A stretch of 64,000 bases of DNA from assembly GCA_025201365.1 (NCBI GenBank), contig JAIXMF010000002.1:248001-312000 (forward strand). The letters run 5' to 3'. The notes beneath the pieces are model-generated. The model searched no databases. It had not been told where the DNA came from and worked only from the letters and a program-made list of their open reading frames with translations. The position numbers and the translations under genes are program-made. This DNA comes from Syncephalis plumigaleata. Taxonomy: Eukaryota; Zoopagomycota; Zoopagomycetes; Zoopagales; Piptocephalidaceae. Each line of letters begins with the position of its first letter. The first letter of the stretch is position 1. This document shows positions 22,540 to 32,464 of this stretch, piece by piece.

Positions 22540-25263
22540 ATGGAGGTGCCATCAGATGTGCATAATGTGCATAATCGTAGTAACTACAACCATATTGATG
22601 TGTTATCCTCCATGCCCCCAGCAGCAGTACCATCAGCTACACATCATCATCGTCGACATCGATTACCGTTTAAGTTACCGTCTAAATGGAAGCGACCATT
22701 TAAAATGCTTAATTTATCACTTGGACGACATAAGAAGAAATCATCGCCACCACCACTACCACTACCAGCAGCAACAGCAGCTCCGATGATTACTACGGCA
22801 CCTGTACCGCCAGAAATGTCGTCTATGACATCGCAACGCGCTTATTCTCAGGCCTCGACAACTAGTCGTGGCACGACGAACGCGGAAGAAGTAATCGCTA
22901 GTAACTTGCCGAGTCAGCCCTTGTCGTCACCTCAAACGGAGAAATCGAGGAAACGAGCATTGCCATCTACTTCTACCTCCTCATCTACGTCCACAACATC
23001 TGCCGCGGTATTCACAAGACTATTCGGATCTTGCCTTCCTACTTGTATGAATTGTAAACCAATTTCAAGTATTCGGCAAAAGATACGAACACGTCGCTCG
23101 TCTGAACATACGCTATTTGGACGATATCTACGTAGTAGTAAATCGGCATCCACCACGATATCAGCCGTGAACACTCCATCCCAACTCACCCTACGCCTAT
23201 TACCGAGTCGATATACATTAAGAGGCTGGCGACGACGATCCCAACCATTGAATAACCACAACAACGGTGGCCGGCCACTTTATGTCATCGATCTTGTTAC
23301 ACCGGAGATTTGGCGATTAATCCTACACTACTTGGATGGACGTACGGCTGCTCGTTTGTCTCGTGCTTCACGTTACTTTCGTGAACTGATCATTAACGAT
23401 CAACAATTATGGCGTCAATTGTATCTATGCGAGTATACACAACGAGATGATACGGAAAAGGAATTACTACGGTGGACTATTGCACATTCCGATGATCATC
23501 CTCATCATTCATTAGCAGTAGACTCACCATTAGCCGCTGTCTTGCTATCACCGGATGATCAAGAACAAGTGAATGAAAATGGACCTGCTACTACTAGCGC
23601 TACTACTGCTGCTGCTACACCGCCACCTCGACTTACTCTCGAATGGCCCTCTCATTTATCGGATGATGTACTTGCCACCACTCATGGCAATTGGTGTCGT
23701 CGATTTACACGTCGTGCTCGTTTAGAATGGCGTTGGCGTCATCATCAATCGATGTCACGTCAGCTGAACCTAGCCGATTCGCCCTCACGTCAATTACGCG
23801 CCAGACCCATAGCTGCTGGTGCGTGGGGCACCCTACTTTGTCTACAGGACAACGACAAGGGACAGGGCCAGTTATTGTTTATTCTTGTACCTACTGAACC
23901 GATGCAACTACCAACACTTGGTCAACACGATCCGTTGCACGTTACTAATTCAACACCACCTGATTTACTTTTATTAAATGGCCCGCGATTCAATGATCTT
24001 GATCATCCAATGATTAACGGTCGATTTATTGCCACTTGCGGTAATACGCAATTGGATCCGTGTATGGATGAACAGGAATTCGTACCACCTGGACGTCATC
24101 TTATCGTATGGCGTATCGGGCAGACTAATCCGGTTTATCGTGTAAAAGTGTCCACTTACGCACAAGTAGCGGATATACGTGATGCTTGGCTGTTGCTACG
24201 CGAGCGTACGAGTCTTCATAGTACGTGGCAGTATACGCTACACCATTTGGATAGCGGACAATCGTCGTCACGTTCATTTACCGCATCATTCGGATGTCAC
24301 ATTCAACGGACCACCAGGAATAGCGCGTTAGTATTTTGTGCACGTTTACTTGATTCTACTACGACAACTGGTACTGCCGCTACTACTACTGCTGCTGGTG
24401 GTAACAACAACAGCACGACAGCTAATGTTGTATCATGGACCGATGAAGGACATTGTATTTGGCAATTGCTTCGATTCCAACTAGTTGTACCAACGGATAT
24501 CGATGGTCCAAATGACGACGACGCCGGTATTACAATGCGGGTCACCGGCGAGGGCAGTAGTCTTACCGTGGTGGGTCGTGGTAGGAACACGGGCCGACGA
24601 CGTACAGTGCGACATGACGACAATCATGCCGTACTCGTGGAAGTGGGCGTGTCACTCGATGATCCCACTGCCTTGGAGGTTACCCTGCTCGACATTTGTC
24701 AGAGTCGTGTATTACGAAGGGAGCGTTTCACGTCCACCGCCGGTATGAGTGGGTCAGCCGCCATCGCTGCCAATCTAGGACCTGATGGTAATGACGTCCT
24801 ACTGGATATATCACCGTGGCAGTTGGCATCGCCGCTTCGTTCACCGCCAATGCATCATTTATTCTCTCGTGGCGTGGTCGATCGACGATATCGACCGTTA
24901 GTTACGGATGACACGGCCATCCAACTTAATACACGTATCCTGGGTCGACTGCATATTCACTATGAACGACCGTTGCCTCGTTCCTCCAATCCCGTGGAAC
25001 ATGTAGACGCGTTGTGCATATTCGACGCGCACACCATGCTAGCCTCATTAATGAACGAGAGGGAGGAGCACGGCATGGATGGTAATAACAGAGCTACGCC
25101 ATCTTACGGCTATTATCCCGGTCAAATATGCGACATGCCACGTAGAGTGGCTCGTTTACGCCTACTTAATCATGTATTATTGCGACACCTCGTCACTTCA
25201 CCCGTACATCTCGCTTATCTTCAGCCAGAGTATGCACTTTTACAAATTCTTCAGTTTGCTTAA
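22540..25263 (+). CDS. F-box protein, large, otherwise unrecognised
   Basis: Probable substrate receptor of an SCF ubiquitin ligase. One exon, 907 residues. The first 245 residues are basic and rich in P, S, T and A. The F-box lies at about 250-297: LVTPEIWRLILHYLDGRTAA, then RLSRASRYFRELI and LWRQLYL. The rest (300-907) has no motif I recognise. It includes WRWRHH and basic patches, and several beta-like stretches such as GRHLIVWRIGQTNPVYRVKV that could form a propeller-like ligand domain, though WD repeats are not evident. The C-terminus is PEYALLQILQFA. The start is the first ATG of a long open frame. Confidence 0.75.
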   Translation: MEVPSDVHNVHNRSNYNHIDVLSSMPPAAVPSATHHHRRHRLPFKLPSKWKRPFKMLNLSLGRHKKKSSPPPLPLPAATAAPMITTAPVPPEMSSMTSQRAYSQASTTSRGTTNAEEVIASNLPSQPLSSPQTEKSRKRALPSTSTSSSTSTTSAAVFTRLFGSCLPTCMNCKPISSIRQKIRTRRSSEHTLFGRYLRSSKSASTTISAVNTPSQLTLRLLPSRYTLRGWRRRSQPLNNHNNGGRPLYVIDLVTPEIWRLILHYLDGRTAARLSRASRYFRELIINDQQLWRQLYLCEYTQRDDTEKELLRWTIAHSDDHPHHSLAVDSPLAAVLLSPDDQEQVNENGPATTSATTAAATPPPRLTLEWPSHLSDDVLATTHGNWCRRFTRRARLEWRWRHHQSMSRQLNLADSPSRQLRARPIAAGAWGTLLCLQDNDKGQGQLLFILVPTEPMQLPTLGQHDPLHVTNSTPPDLLLLNGPRFNDLDHPMINGRFIATCGNTQLDPCMDEQEFVPPGRHLIVWRIGQTNPVYRVKVSTYAQVADIRDAWLLLRERTSLHSTWQYTLHHLDSGQSSSRSFTASFGCHIQRTTRNSALVFCARLLDSTTTTGTAATTTAAGGNNNSTTANVVSWTDEGHCIWQLLRFQLVVPTDIDGPNDDDAGITMRVTGEGSSLTVVGRGRNTGRRRTVRHDDNHAVLVEVGVSLDDPTALEVTLLDICQSRVLRRERFTSTAGMSGSAAIAANLGPDGNDVLLDISPWQLASPLRSPPMHHLFSRGVVDRRYRPLVTDDTAIQLNTRILGRLHIHYERPLPRSSNPVEHVDALCIFDAHTMLASLMNEREEHGMDGNNRATPSYGYYPGQICDMPRRVARLRLLNHVLLRHLVTSPVHLAYLQPEYALLQILQFA

Positions 25264-25476
25264 TTTCTTTCATTTTTTTAATTTCTCATTTCATTAGTAA
25301 TAAACAAAGTTATCACACATCAATTGACATGAACAAGTGTTAATACAAATTAGTTGTTATTATATTGTATTATTGTTATTATATTATCATTCGTGTAGAG
25401 GAACGGGGCATGCATGATTCAAATGGAGAGATGATGATGATGATGATGACAAATCATTATTATTTATGGGCTAATT

Positions 25477-27228
25477 CTATTGGAAAGCAAGTAGACTCGA
25501 TGGGACACCACCATAAGTGGAGGCAACTGGTGGCTGGCTATTGGGACGACCTGTCAAACGTTGAGCGTGTGGTGGAACATACGCGCCAGATGTACGTGGC
25601 ATCGTTTGTTGCGATTGCTGCTGCAATGGTGGAGATCCTTGTTGAGCTGTCGACATCATGGATGCAAGTTGCTGCTGCTGCTGTTGCTGTTGCTGTGGCG
25701 AGTACTGCATAGGGGGGAAGTTACTCGCGAGACCGGCCGAGCCTAGACCTTGTTGTTGTTGCTGCAAATGTTGAAGAATTTGCTGCTGAAGGTGTTGCTG
25801 ATACTGTTGCTCCTGTTGTTGCAGTTGTTGCAACTGCTGCATCTGATGTGGAGTCAACTGAGGTGGTGGCGATGATGCACTGCCTGATTGACTGTAAGCT
25901 TGTGGCAATCCCGGTTGTGATTGCTGTTGTTGTTGTTGTTGTTGCTGTTGCTGCTGTTGCTGTCCAATTGGCGATACTTGTTGTGGTTGTACGCCATTTA
26001 ATTCGGCTGCAATGGCCGCGGCAAGCATGGCCTCTTCTTCATCGGCAGCGAGAGCAGCTAGAGCAGCCGCTTCCTCCTCCGTGTACTGAGCCTGCCATAG
26101 GCCGTACTCAGTACCTGGAATGGTTTGCCACAAACGGATGGTGCCATCCTCGGAACCAGTGGCGTACACCTCGCCATCCGGACTGTAGCTGACGGTGTGG
26201 ACCGGTCCATGATGGCCCTTGTAAAGCTCTAGCTCCTGGCCGGACGCTAGGTCATAGACTCGCACCCATAGATCGGAGCTTGAGCCTACCACGAATCGGG
26301 CGCGTGTCGGATGGAGCGTGACACAGCTTGCCTCGAAGGTCATATTGATCGTCTTGACCAATTCGTAAGTGTCGGCGTCCCAGAAGTAGACTGCCTTGCC
26401 GGCGGTGGCGCTAATAACGGCACCATCGCTGGATAGTTCTACCGATGTCACCGTGTCGGGGGTCTCGAGTAGATTGGTCGATTTGAGCGTGCGTAAATCC
26501 CAAATACGAACACCGGGCTCTTCGGCATGAGTGATCAACACGCCATGCCACTGATCCCATACGATGCCTTTGATGGTCGCTTCATGACCCATGGCTAGAC
26601 GTGGCGCCGCATCGGGTGTGGTCAAATCGTACATGCGCACCACCTTCTCGTGGCCACCAGTAACTACGAAGCGACCGTCGGGCGAGATGTCGACGGCGCG
26701 AACAATGTGCTTGTGCTGGAACGTGTGCAACACCTCGCCACTGAACGTGTCCCATACTTTGGCGGAAAAGTCGGCCGAAGCGGTAACAGCGCGAGATGCG
26801 TCCATGTTGAGACGCGCACACCACACGGCACCTTTATGTCCTTTGAACGTGCCGATCCAGTCGCCCGTGGCACCAATACGGAGCATTGGATTGCCGTCCT
26901 TGCAGGCACTGATCAACAAATAGCTGCCGTCCTCTAGTACTGGCGAGAATTGCAATTGCACCACTGGACGTGTATGACCGGAACAAGTAAGCGGGATCTG
27001 CTTGATACCGCCACTGCCCGTGTTGATTGGACCGCCGGGATGTCCTGGCACCATGGAAGGAGCATTGGCCGTGCGACTATTAGATGGCGAGCCATACGGA
27101 TCCGAGCTGCCACCATTGGATTGACCATAACTAGTGTTACGCTGGTGTGTGGGCGATGGCTGACGAAGGGGAGGAGTGCGCTGACGAGCGGGAGATTGTT
27201 GGCGTTGAGGTGGGCGATATGGCATCAT
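25477..27228 (-). CDS. STRAP/UNRIP-like WD40 protein with long Q-rich tail
   Basis: WD40 scaffold of the STRAP (serine-threonine kinase receptor-associated protein) family, known in SMN-complex and TGF-beta contexts in animals and as a conserved protein in fungi. Single exon, 583 residues; usual STRAP is about 330-350. Residues 1-76 are a Pro/Gln/Ser extension. The WD40 part (about 77-385) begins IPLTCSGHTRPVVQLQFSP and includes DGNPMLRIGATGDWIGTFKG, DKVV-type GGHEKVVRMYDL, and GSEDGTIRLWQTIPGTEYGLW, the typical STRAP end. Residues after 390 are an Ala/Glu helix followed by a poly-Q and Q/L/S-rich tail. The tail is strongly biased in composition and may promote condensation or simply be repeat expansion. 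Confidence 0.85.
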   Translation of the reverse strand: MMPYRPPQRQQSPARQRTPPLRQPSPTHQRNTSYGQSNGGSSDPYGSPSNSRTANAPSMVPGHPGGPINTGSGGIKQIPLTCSGHTRPVVQLQFSPVLEDGSYLLISACKDGNPMLRIGATGDWIGTFKGHKGAVWCARLNMDASRAVTASADFSAKVWDTFSGEVLHTFQHKHIVRAVDISPDGRFVVTGGHEKVVRMYDLTTPDAAPRLAMGHEATIKGIVWDQWHGVLITHAEEPGVRIWDLRTLKSTNLLETPDTVTSVELSSDGAVISATAGKAVYFWDADTYELVKTINMTFEASCVTLHPTRARFVVGSSSDLWVRVYDLASGQELELYKGHHGPVHTVSYSPDGEVYATGSEDGTIRLWQTIPGTEYGLWQAQYTEEEAAALAALAADEEEAMLAAAIAAELNGVQPQQVSPIGQQQQQQQQQQQQQQSQPGLPQAYSQSGSASSPPPQLTPHQMQQLQQLQQQEQQYQQHLQQQILQHLQQQQQGLGSAGLASNFPPMQYSPQQQQQQQQQLASMMSTAQQGSPPLQQQSQQTMPRTSGAYVPPHAQRLTGRPNSQPPVASTYGGVPSSLLAFQ

Positions 27229-29801
27229 ATTGGAAGAGAGATAAGGAGAGGAAAAAAAAACAAGTAAGCGACTAGCGCCGATGACAAATATACGTGCAGG
27301 AGAAAATCAATGAATAATTGGCTTAATCGTGCCGAATGTTATGTCTATCAGTCAGGGTACGTTGCAAATGAAACGGATGAGTGATGAGTGAAATGAGAAT
27401 GAACTGGATTATATGTATATATATATGTATATAGTAATTCTTGCTGTTGATTGTTTTGTAATGTTGGAGATTATATAAGCGTTGGAAATCGCACAACTAT
27501 GCGTGATGTGTAAAATGCGTGGAAACAAGGTCTAGCAAAAGAATGAATGCGAGTAGAGAAAGCAGAAAAGCTTATAGAGAATGGTCACACCCGAGGAATG
27601 TCAATATTGCACACTGAATCAATAGTGATATGATATTAATCCAAGGATGGAGGGAGAAAACGTTCAAATTCGTAGCACAAGTAAGTTACTATTCTATGAT
27701 TATCAATATTAGTTGATTAATTATGTGGAAATAGTTACAAGATTATGCTTACCAGTTACTGCTGTTGCTGCTTTTTTTTTCTTAAAAAGAACCAAGCCTA
27801 CTAAATAACAGTGTCGTCGTTGTCGTTGTTGTTGTTACGATTGTATAAAAGGAGCAATACCTCGTGAATATAGCAAAAAAGAAAACGCAAATAGTACGGT
27901 AGTTAATCACTACTAACTGTTATGACAGTGTAGGATGGAATAAAGATAATTATTACGACGGATCAAAGATACACACACGAGCAAAAGGGAACTAATAAAG
28001 TAAACAATAGCTATATTAGTATCTTCTAGGATAATCGATAATTATGAATGATAATAATGACTGCTTACCTTTGCAAATCAAATAAAGTGCTATTTCAAAT
28101 TCGTTGTCTTGTTCGTTTATCGCTCAAAACAGAATCGCTTGCCACAGCAGAAACGGTAGTAGTAGTAGTAGTAATAATAGTAATAAAGTGAATAAACTAG
28201 GGAGAAACAAGTATCCGCTTATGATGTATAGCAGGGGATTTTAGTTGCCGTTGATGTGGTTGTGTTGTAAATGTGAACGCCGCAATAATAGTAGCAGTAA
28301 TAGGAGTGATGGAATAGTAGCAGTATAGTAATAAAAGTAGTGGAGAATAAAGTGAGTGACAACAGTGAAGAAGGATAACACGTATGGCGTTGCTGAAGAA
28401 CGAAAAGTTCAATGTTTGCTTAATACAATCACAACTAGTGAAGGCAGTATGAAAGTAAACGAGACTATTGTTTTCCAGAGAAACCACACAAAATGTATAC
28501 TAATTGTGCTTCTGCTGTTTGATATGTATGACTCGATCTGCAATAGTCAAGTCAGCCGCGTGAAATCAAATGAGTGAGTAAACAAGCGCGTGATAACAAC
28601 GAGAGTAGTATGCGTGCGTGCGAGCGAGCGTGCGTATGTCCGTACGTATGGACGTGGTCGAGTGACTATGTACGATGAACAACAACAATACTAGTGCAGC
28701 TATAGTAATAGCAGTAATAGCAAATACTAATACTATAATAGTAGCAGTAGTAGTAGTAGTAGAAGGAAAGTGGATGAAATAGATAGAGATATAGATTTGT
28801 TATATATATATAAAAGTGAGGAAACAACCACTGGCCAGACAGGTCCAAACACAAATACTCTCACAGAATAAATTCGCTAGGCTGCTGTTATATGCTTTGA
28901 TAGAAAGAGATGGAAAAGAGAGAGAGAGAGAGAGATGGGAGAGAGAAATGAGATAGAAAGAGATATCCGCAATCAATGCACGCACACTATCACTGAAATA
29001 AACCGACTGGTGCAGATTGTAGTAAAGAGGCCTTCAATGACCGCGTTAAAAAAGTAAGCGTGACCGAGAACACACACACACACACACAAACAAGTTAAAC
29101 AAAAAAGAAGCGTCTAAACGCTAGTTATAATATGAAAGATGTGAAGGGCAGTTACCACAATAGAAGACGTCGCAGACTAAAGTGTGTACGCGTTGAAACA
29201 GACAACGCACAAACGAACAAATCAAGTGGAAATAAATCAGAGTAGTAGTAGTAGTAGTAGTAAGTAGTAAGTAGTAAGTAGTTAGTGATAAGTAGCGGAA
29301 AGATCCTGATGAAATGAACGAAAGTAAAGCAGACTATGGATGAAGATGAAGATGATGAAGTAGGAGGAAGGATGAAGCGGCCGGGCGAACAAAAGAAAGT
29401 GAAAAGTGAAAAGTGATGGCAGACGTGGTGTGTTAAGAGGGAAAAAAGGGAAAGGAGGGTGGGTGTGTGAATATGAGTGGGAATTATATAAAGAAAGATG
29501 GGCTTGGAGGAGGAGCGGAAGGAGCGAGTGAATGAGAGTATAATAATAGTAGTAATAGTAGTAGGATAATGAGGATTGACTGGCATGCTGTGCTGCATGT
29601 GTCCTATAACAAGTGAATTGACATATGACCGTGCAGCCATTGCTGTTATACTAGTAAGATTAGTAGTAACTGGATATTAATGAACTAACAACAACAATAA
29701 TAATAATAGTAGTAGTAATAGCAGTAAATATCATATATATTTTAATAATAGTTAACTGTTTTAAACAACGTTTAATGTGATGACCCTACGGAATGCAAGT
29801 T
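27229..29801 (-). other. Long region between STRAP-like and Arp6 genes, low complexity
   Basis: Upstream of the minus-strand STRAP-like gene the + strand is purine-rich, so its leader would be pyrimidine-rich. Splice-like donors on the minus strand (GTAAGC near 27755 and 28070) may belong to leader introns. It is crowded with (TAG)n/(AGT)n runs (28155-28200, 28740-28762, 29238-29282, 29540-29560, 29700-29730), a (GA)n run at 28918-28935 and (CA)n at 29071-29089. Long open frames here are by-products of these repeats. No gene supported. Confidence 0.45.
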
Positions 29802-32093
29802 TCAACGTCGATAATGAACTGATGTTCCTTCCTCTTGATACGTGGCACGCGTAACGATATCCTCTTTTAGTTGTGATATCGAGCATTGTTTCACATAACG
29901 GCGAGCACCACGCCATGCATATGTTATCGGTCTGAATGATGAATGTATTCGGAGAGTTAGTATTAATGTAAGAGTAGAGAGAAATCATTGATGCTGATGC
30001 TGGCCATTGCACAAACATAGCACTGCATTTCAGGTGTCACATACACACATACACACCACGCCACACGTGTCAATTACTTACTGGTCGGGCAACGCTATAC
30101 GTATCGTGTACTCAGAGGGTACAAGCTGGCGTAATTCTGATGATCTACACGTAAACATTGAATTATTATTATACGAGTGTAGAAACAAGCACATATACGC
30201 AAACACACTTACAATCGATCATATAGACCTGGATATTGCGCACTACCACCTACTACAACAATATTGGCATAGAGTAAGGCGTGTAAAGCTAATGAATCCC
30301 TGGATTAGTATACATCTAAATGGAATTAGCATGACTTACCGCCAGGTGTGGCTTGCACTGCTTGTTGAATTAATTCAGCTAGACCAGCTTGTGGCATACC
30401 TATAATATAGATATAGATATCATCAATTAATTACAAATAGAATGAATAAATTAGCTGATCATAAGTATACGCGAGTTACTTGCCAATGTCACTGGGATGA
30501 AATAGCACTTCAGGTACGGTAAATCGTTCGTTATTCATCCATAATATCTAGATGATTGATCATTCGTATAAGTAAATGGTAGGAAAAAGGAGTAATGCAT
30601 AGCATGGCTGCTGCAGTACCTGTTCATCGTCCGATAGCATGGCATGCTCATCTCTCGGCTATACAATGGTATTTGTTTATTAAGATGTAAAGCTACTTTA
30701 TTACGATGATCTACCTTAACATAACCTTGATGGGTATTGACAAAGTCTGGCAAGACATATGCTTGCACAATACTATTGGCTCGTGGATTCTCACTAATAC
30801 TATATAAATCATTGTGGTAATAGTAAGAATAATTAATGACTTACTGACAGATACGCAGATCTTTATAGAGATCAGAGGATACGAAACAGCAAGTTTCCTT
30901 GATCTGATTCACTAGATACGTCTCGTCCATCATATTCCATTGTCTTTTTTTATACCATTAGCATTATCGGCAATGTTTAATGAACATTATTAGAATTACC
31001 GAAATGATATCATCTCTTTCAAATGATTAGTCAAGAATTTGCCTCCTACATTTAGTCTATATATATACAGCGTATATATTCATTAGTTTATTGGTATAAA
31101 TAGCAAATTCATCTCCTATTTCACTACGAATTACCTTCTAATAGCACTGTGAATCATTTGTCCGCGTAAGAATGGAATTGCTTGGGTGGAGGAATAACCA
31201 ATGTCCACCACTAGTACGCAATCTCGATCATAATCACCATCCTTGACGGGCAATGATGTTTCTGATTCATTAAACAATAGTTGCAGGTCATTTCTAATAC
31301 ACCATTCCGGTGCTAATATCATCATAACAAACAAACAAACAATGAAAGAAATAGATGAAATGGTTAAGCCAATCTATACAATAAAATACATATACATAAT
31401 CTCACTATTCCTCTATATCATCCATATTACTACCTGTTTTACGGGAACAACCATCAAACTCGAACTCTTCGAATATCACTTGATCATACGCTGCTTGAAC
31501 ATTCGGTAGATTTAGACATGGCTCGGTTAGCCAAAGCCAAGTATTACTGGGTTCGCACTACCAATGATAAATCAATGAATTACGCCGAGTCATCAAGTGG
31601 TATAGCAAGTATCGCTGAACAAGCCTATCTCTCGTTTTACCTTGAGTAGATTGTCGGAAAAAAGTCGCTCCCAAACCATACGCTCCACATCCCAATCCAC
31701 TAGGATACCCTATGATGCATCAAGTTGCTTTGTTTGTCAATATCCACTATTGCCAACCAGTTTGGCAAGGATAGCTCGGAAAGTAGTAAAGAAAGAAAGA
31801 GAGAGAAACGCCACCTACCTTCTCAAATGGAAGTCGATAATAGAGTCCTGCATAGTTATGCGCGCGTTCTAATTCGTTGGCAATCAACCAGGAACGACCC
31901 CCTTTTAGCTTGCTCATACAGTTGGGTATAATCCTAGAGGGAATTAGAAGCGTCTAGTTTAGTCATGCCATAATGAAACGTCAAATTCCTCGTATTCAAC
32001 TTACAACGGTGCTTCGTCCTCTTGACCGATAATACCCGCCTTAATTGTATAGGCACCATTATCGACAATAGCCAGTGTACGATCAGTAGCCAT
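29802..32093 (-). CDS. ARP6: Actin-related protein 6 (Arp6)
   Basis: Nuclear actin-like subunit of the SWR1 complex that places histone variant H2A.Z. Fourteen exons: 32005-32093, 31819-31933, 31641-31709, 31434-31557, 31135-31312, 31000-31056, 30845-30943, 30715-30799, 30620-30658, 30484-30547, 30340-30399, 30213-30288, 30082-30144, 29802-29931. Phases close to 415 residues. It begins MATDRTLAIVDNGAYTIKAG (phosphate-1 loop). GILVDWDVERMVWERLF, FEEFEFDG and VLVVDIGYSSTQAIPF (phosphate-2) follow. Near the end are LYANIVVVGGSAQYPGLYDR and LRQLVPSEYTIRIALP, then PITYAWRGARRY. The order and motifs fit Arp6 rather than actin. Intron 10 starts with GC (GCAAGT). The gene is cut far more finely than its neighbours. 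It diverges from the LRR gene with 371 bp between starts. Confidence 0.92.
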
Positions 32094-32170
32094 ACTGTCA
32101 CTACTAGGATAACAATAACTGTAATGACGCGAATTACACTAATAATCACTATGTTATTAGCTAAAAGAAA

Positions 32171-32208
32171 ACAGAAGGCTAACTGCGCAAATTGGATGGA
32201 AAAGCCTG
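32171..32208 (+). repeat. Solo terminal repeat of the Fanzor-carrying transposon family
   Basis: Reads ACAGAAGGCTAACTGCGCAA then ATTGGATGG-AAAAGCCTG and is followed by TA at 32209-32210. It matches the gene-side end of elements A and B almost base for base. The upstream 40 bp keep only loose similarity, and no partner end is found close by. It sits in the 371-bp divergent region between Arp6 and the LRR gene, less than 80 bp from the Arp6 ATG, so it is part of the present promoter region. Confidence 0.8.
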
Positions 32209-32464
32209 TATTATCCGTTCACACACAACACAACATATTGCACAATTTCTTTAAGCGTGAATCTGTCCCGTTGTTCTCCTCGCTGAATCCGTGATTCTTC
32301 TTTTCTCTTCCTCTTCCTCTTCTTCCTATTGCAATAAACATTCATTTCCTAAGCATCTAATCTTGACTGAATCTATTCAGCTAGCTGCTACAATTGTATG
32401 GCTATTCAGCTGTCGCTAGTTCGTGCTTTACACTCGACGACCATAAGCGATAACTATTTCAACA

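Noticed and set aside
29152-29640. A 162-codon open frame on the minus strand
   Set aside because: Composed of (TAG)n/(CTA)n and pyrimidine-run translations; no domain and no coding bias.
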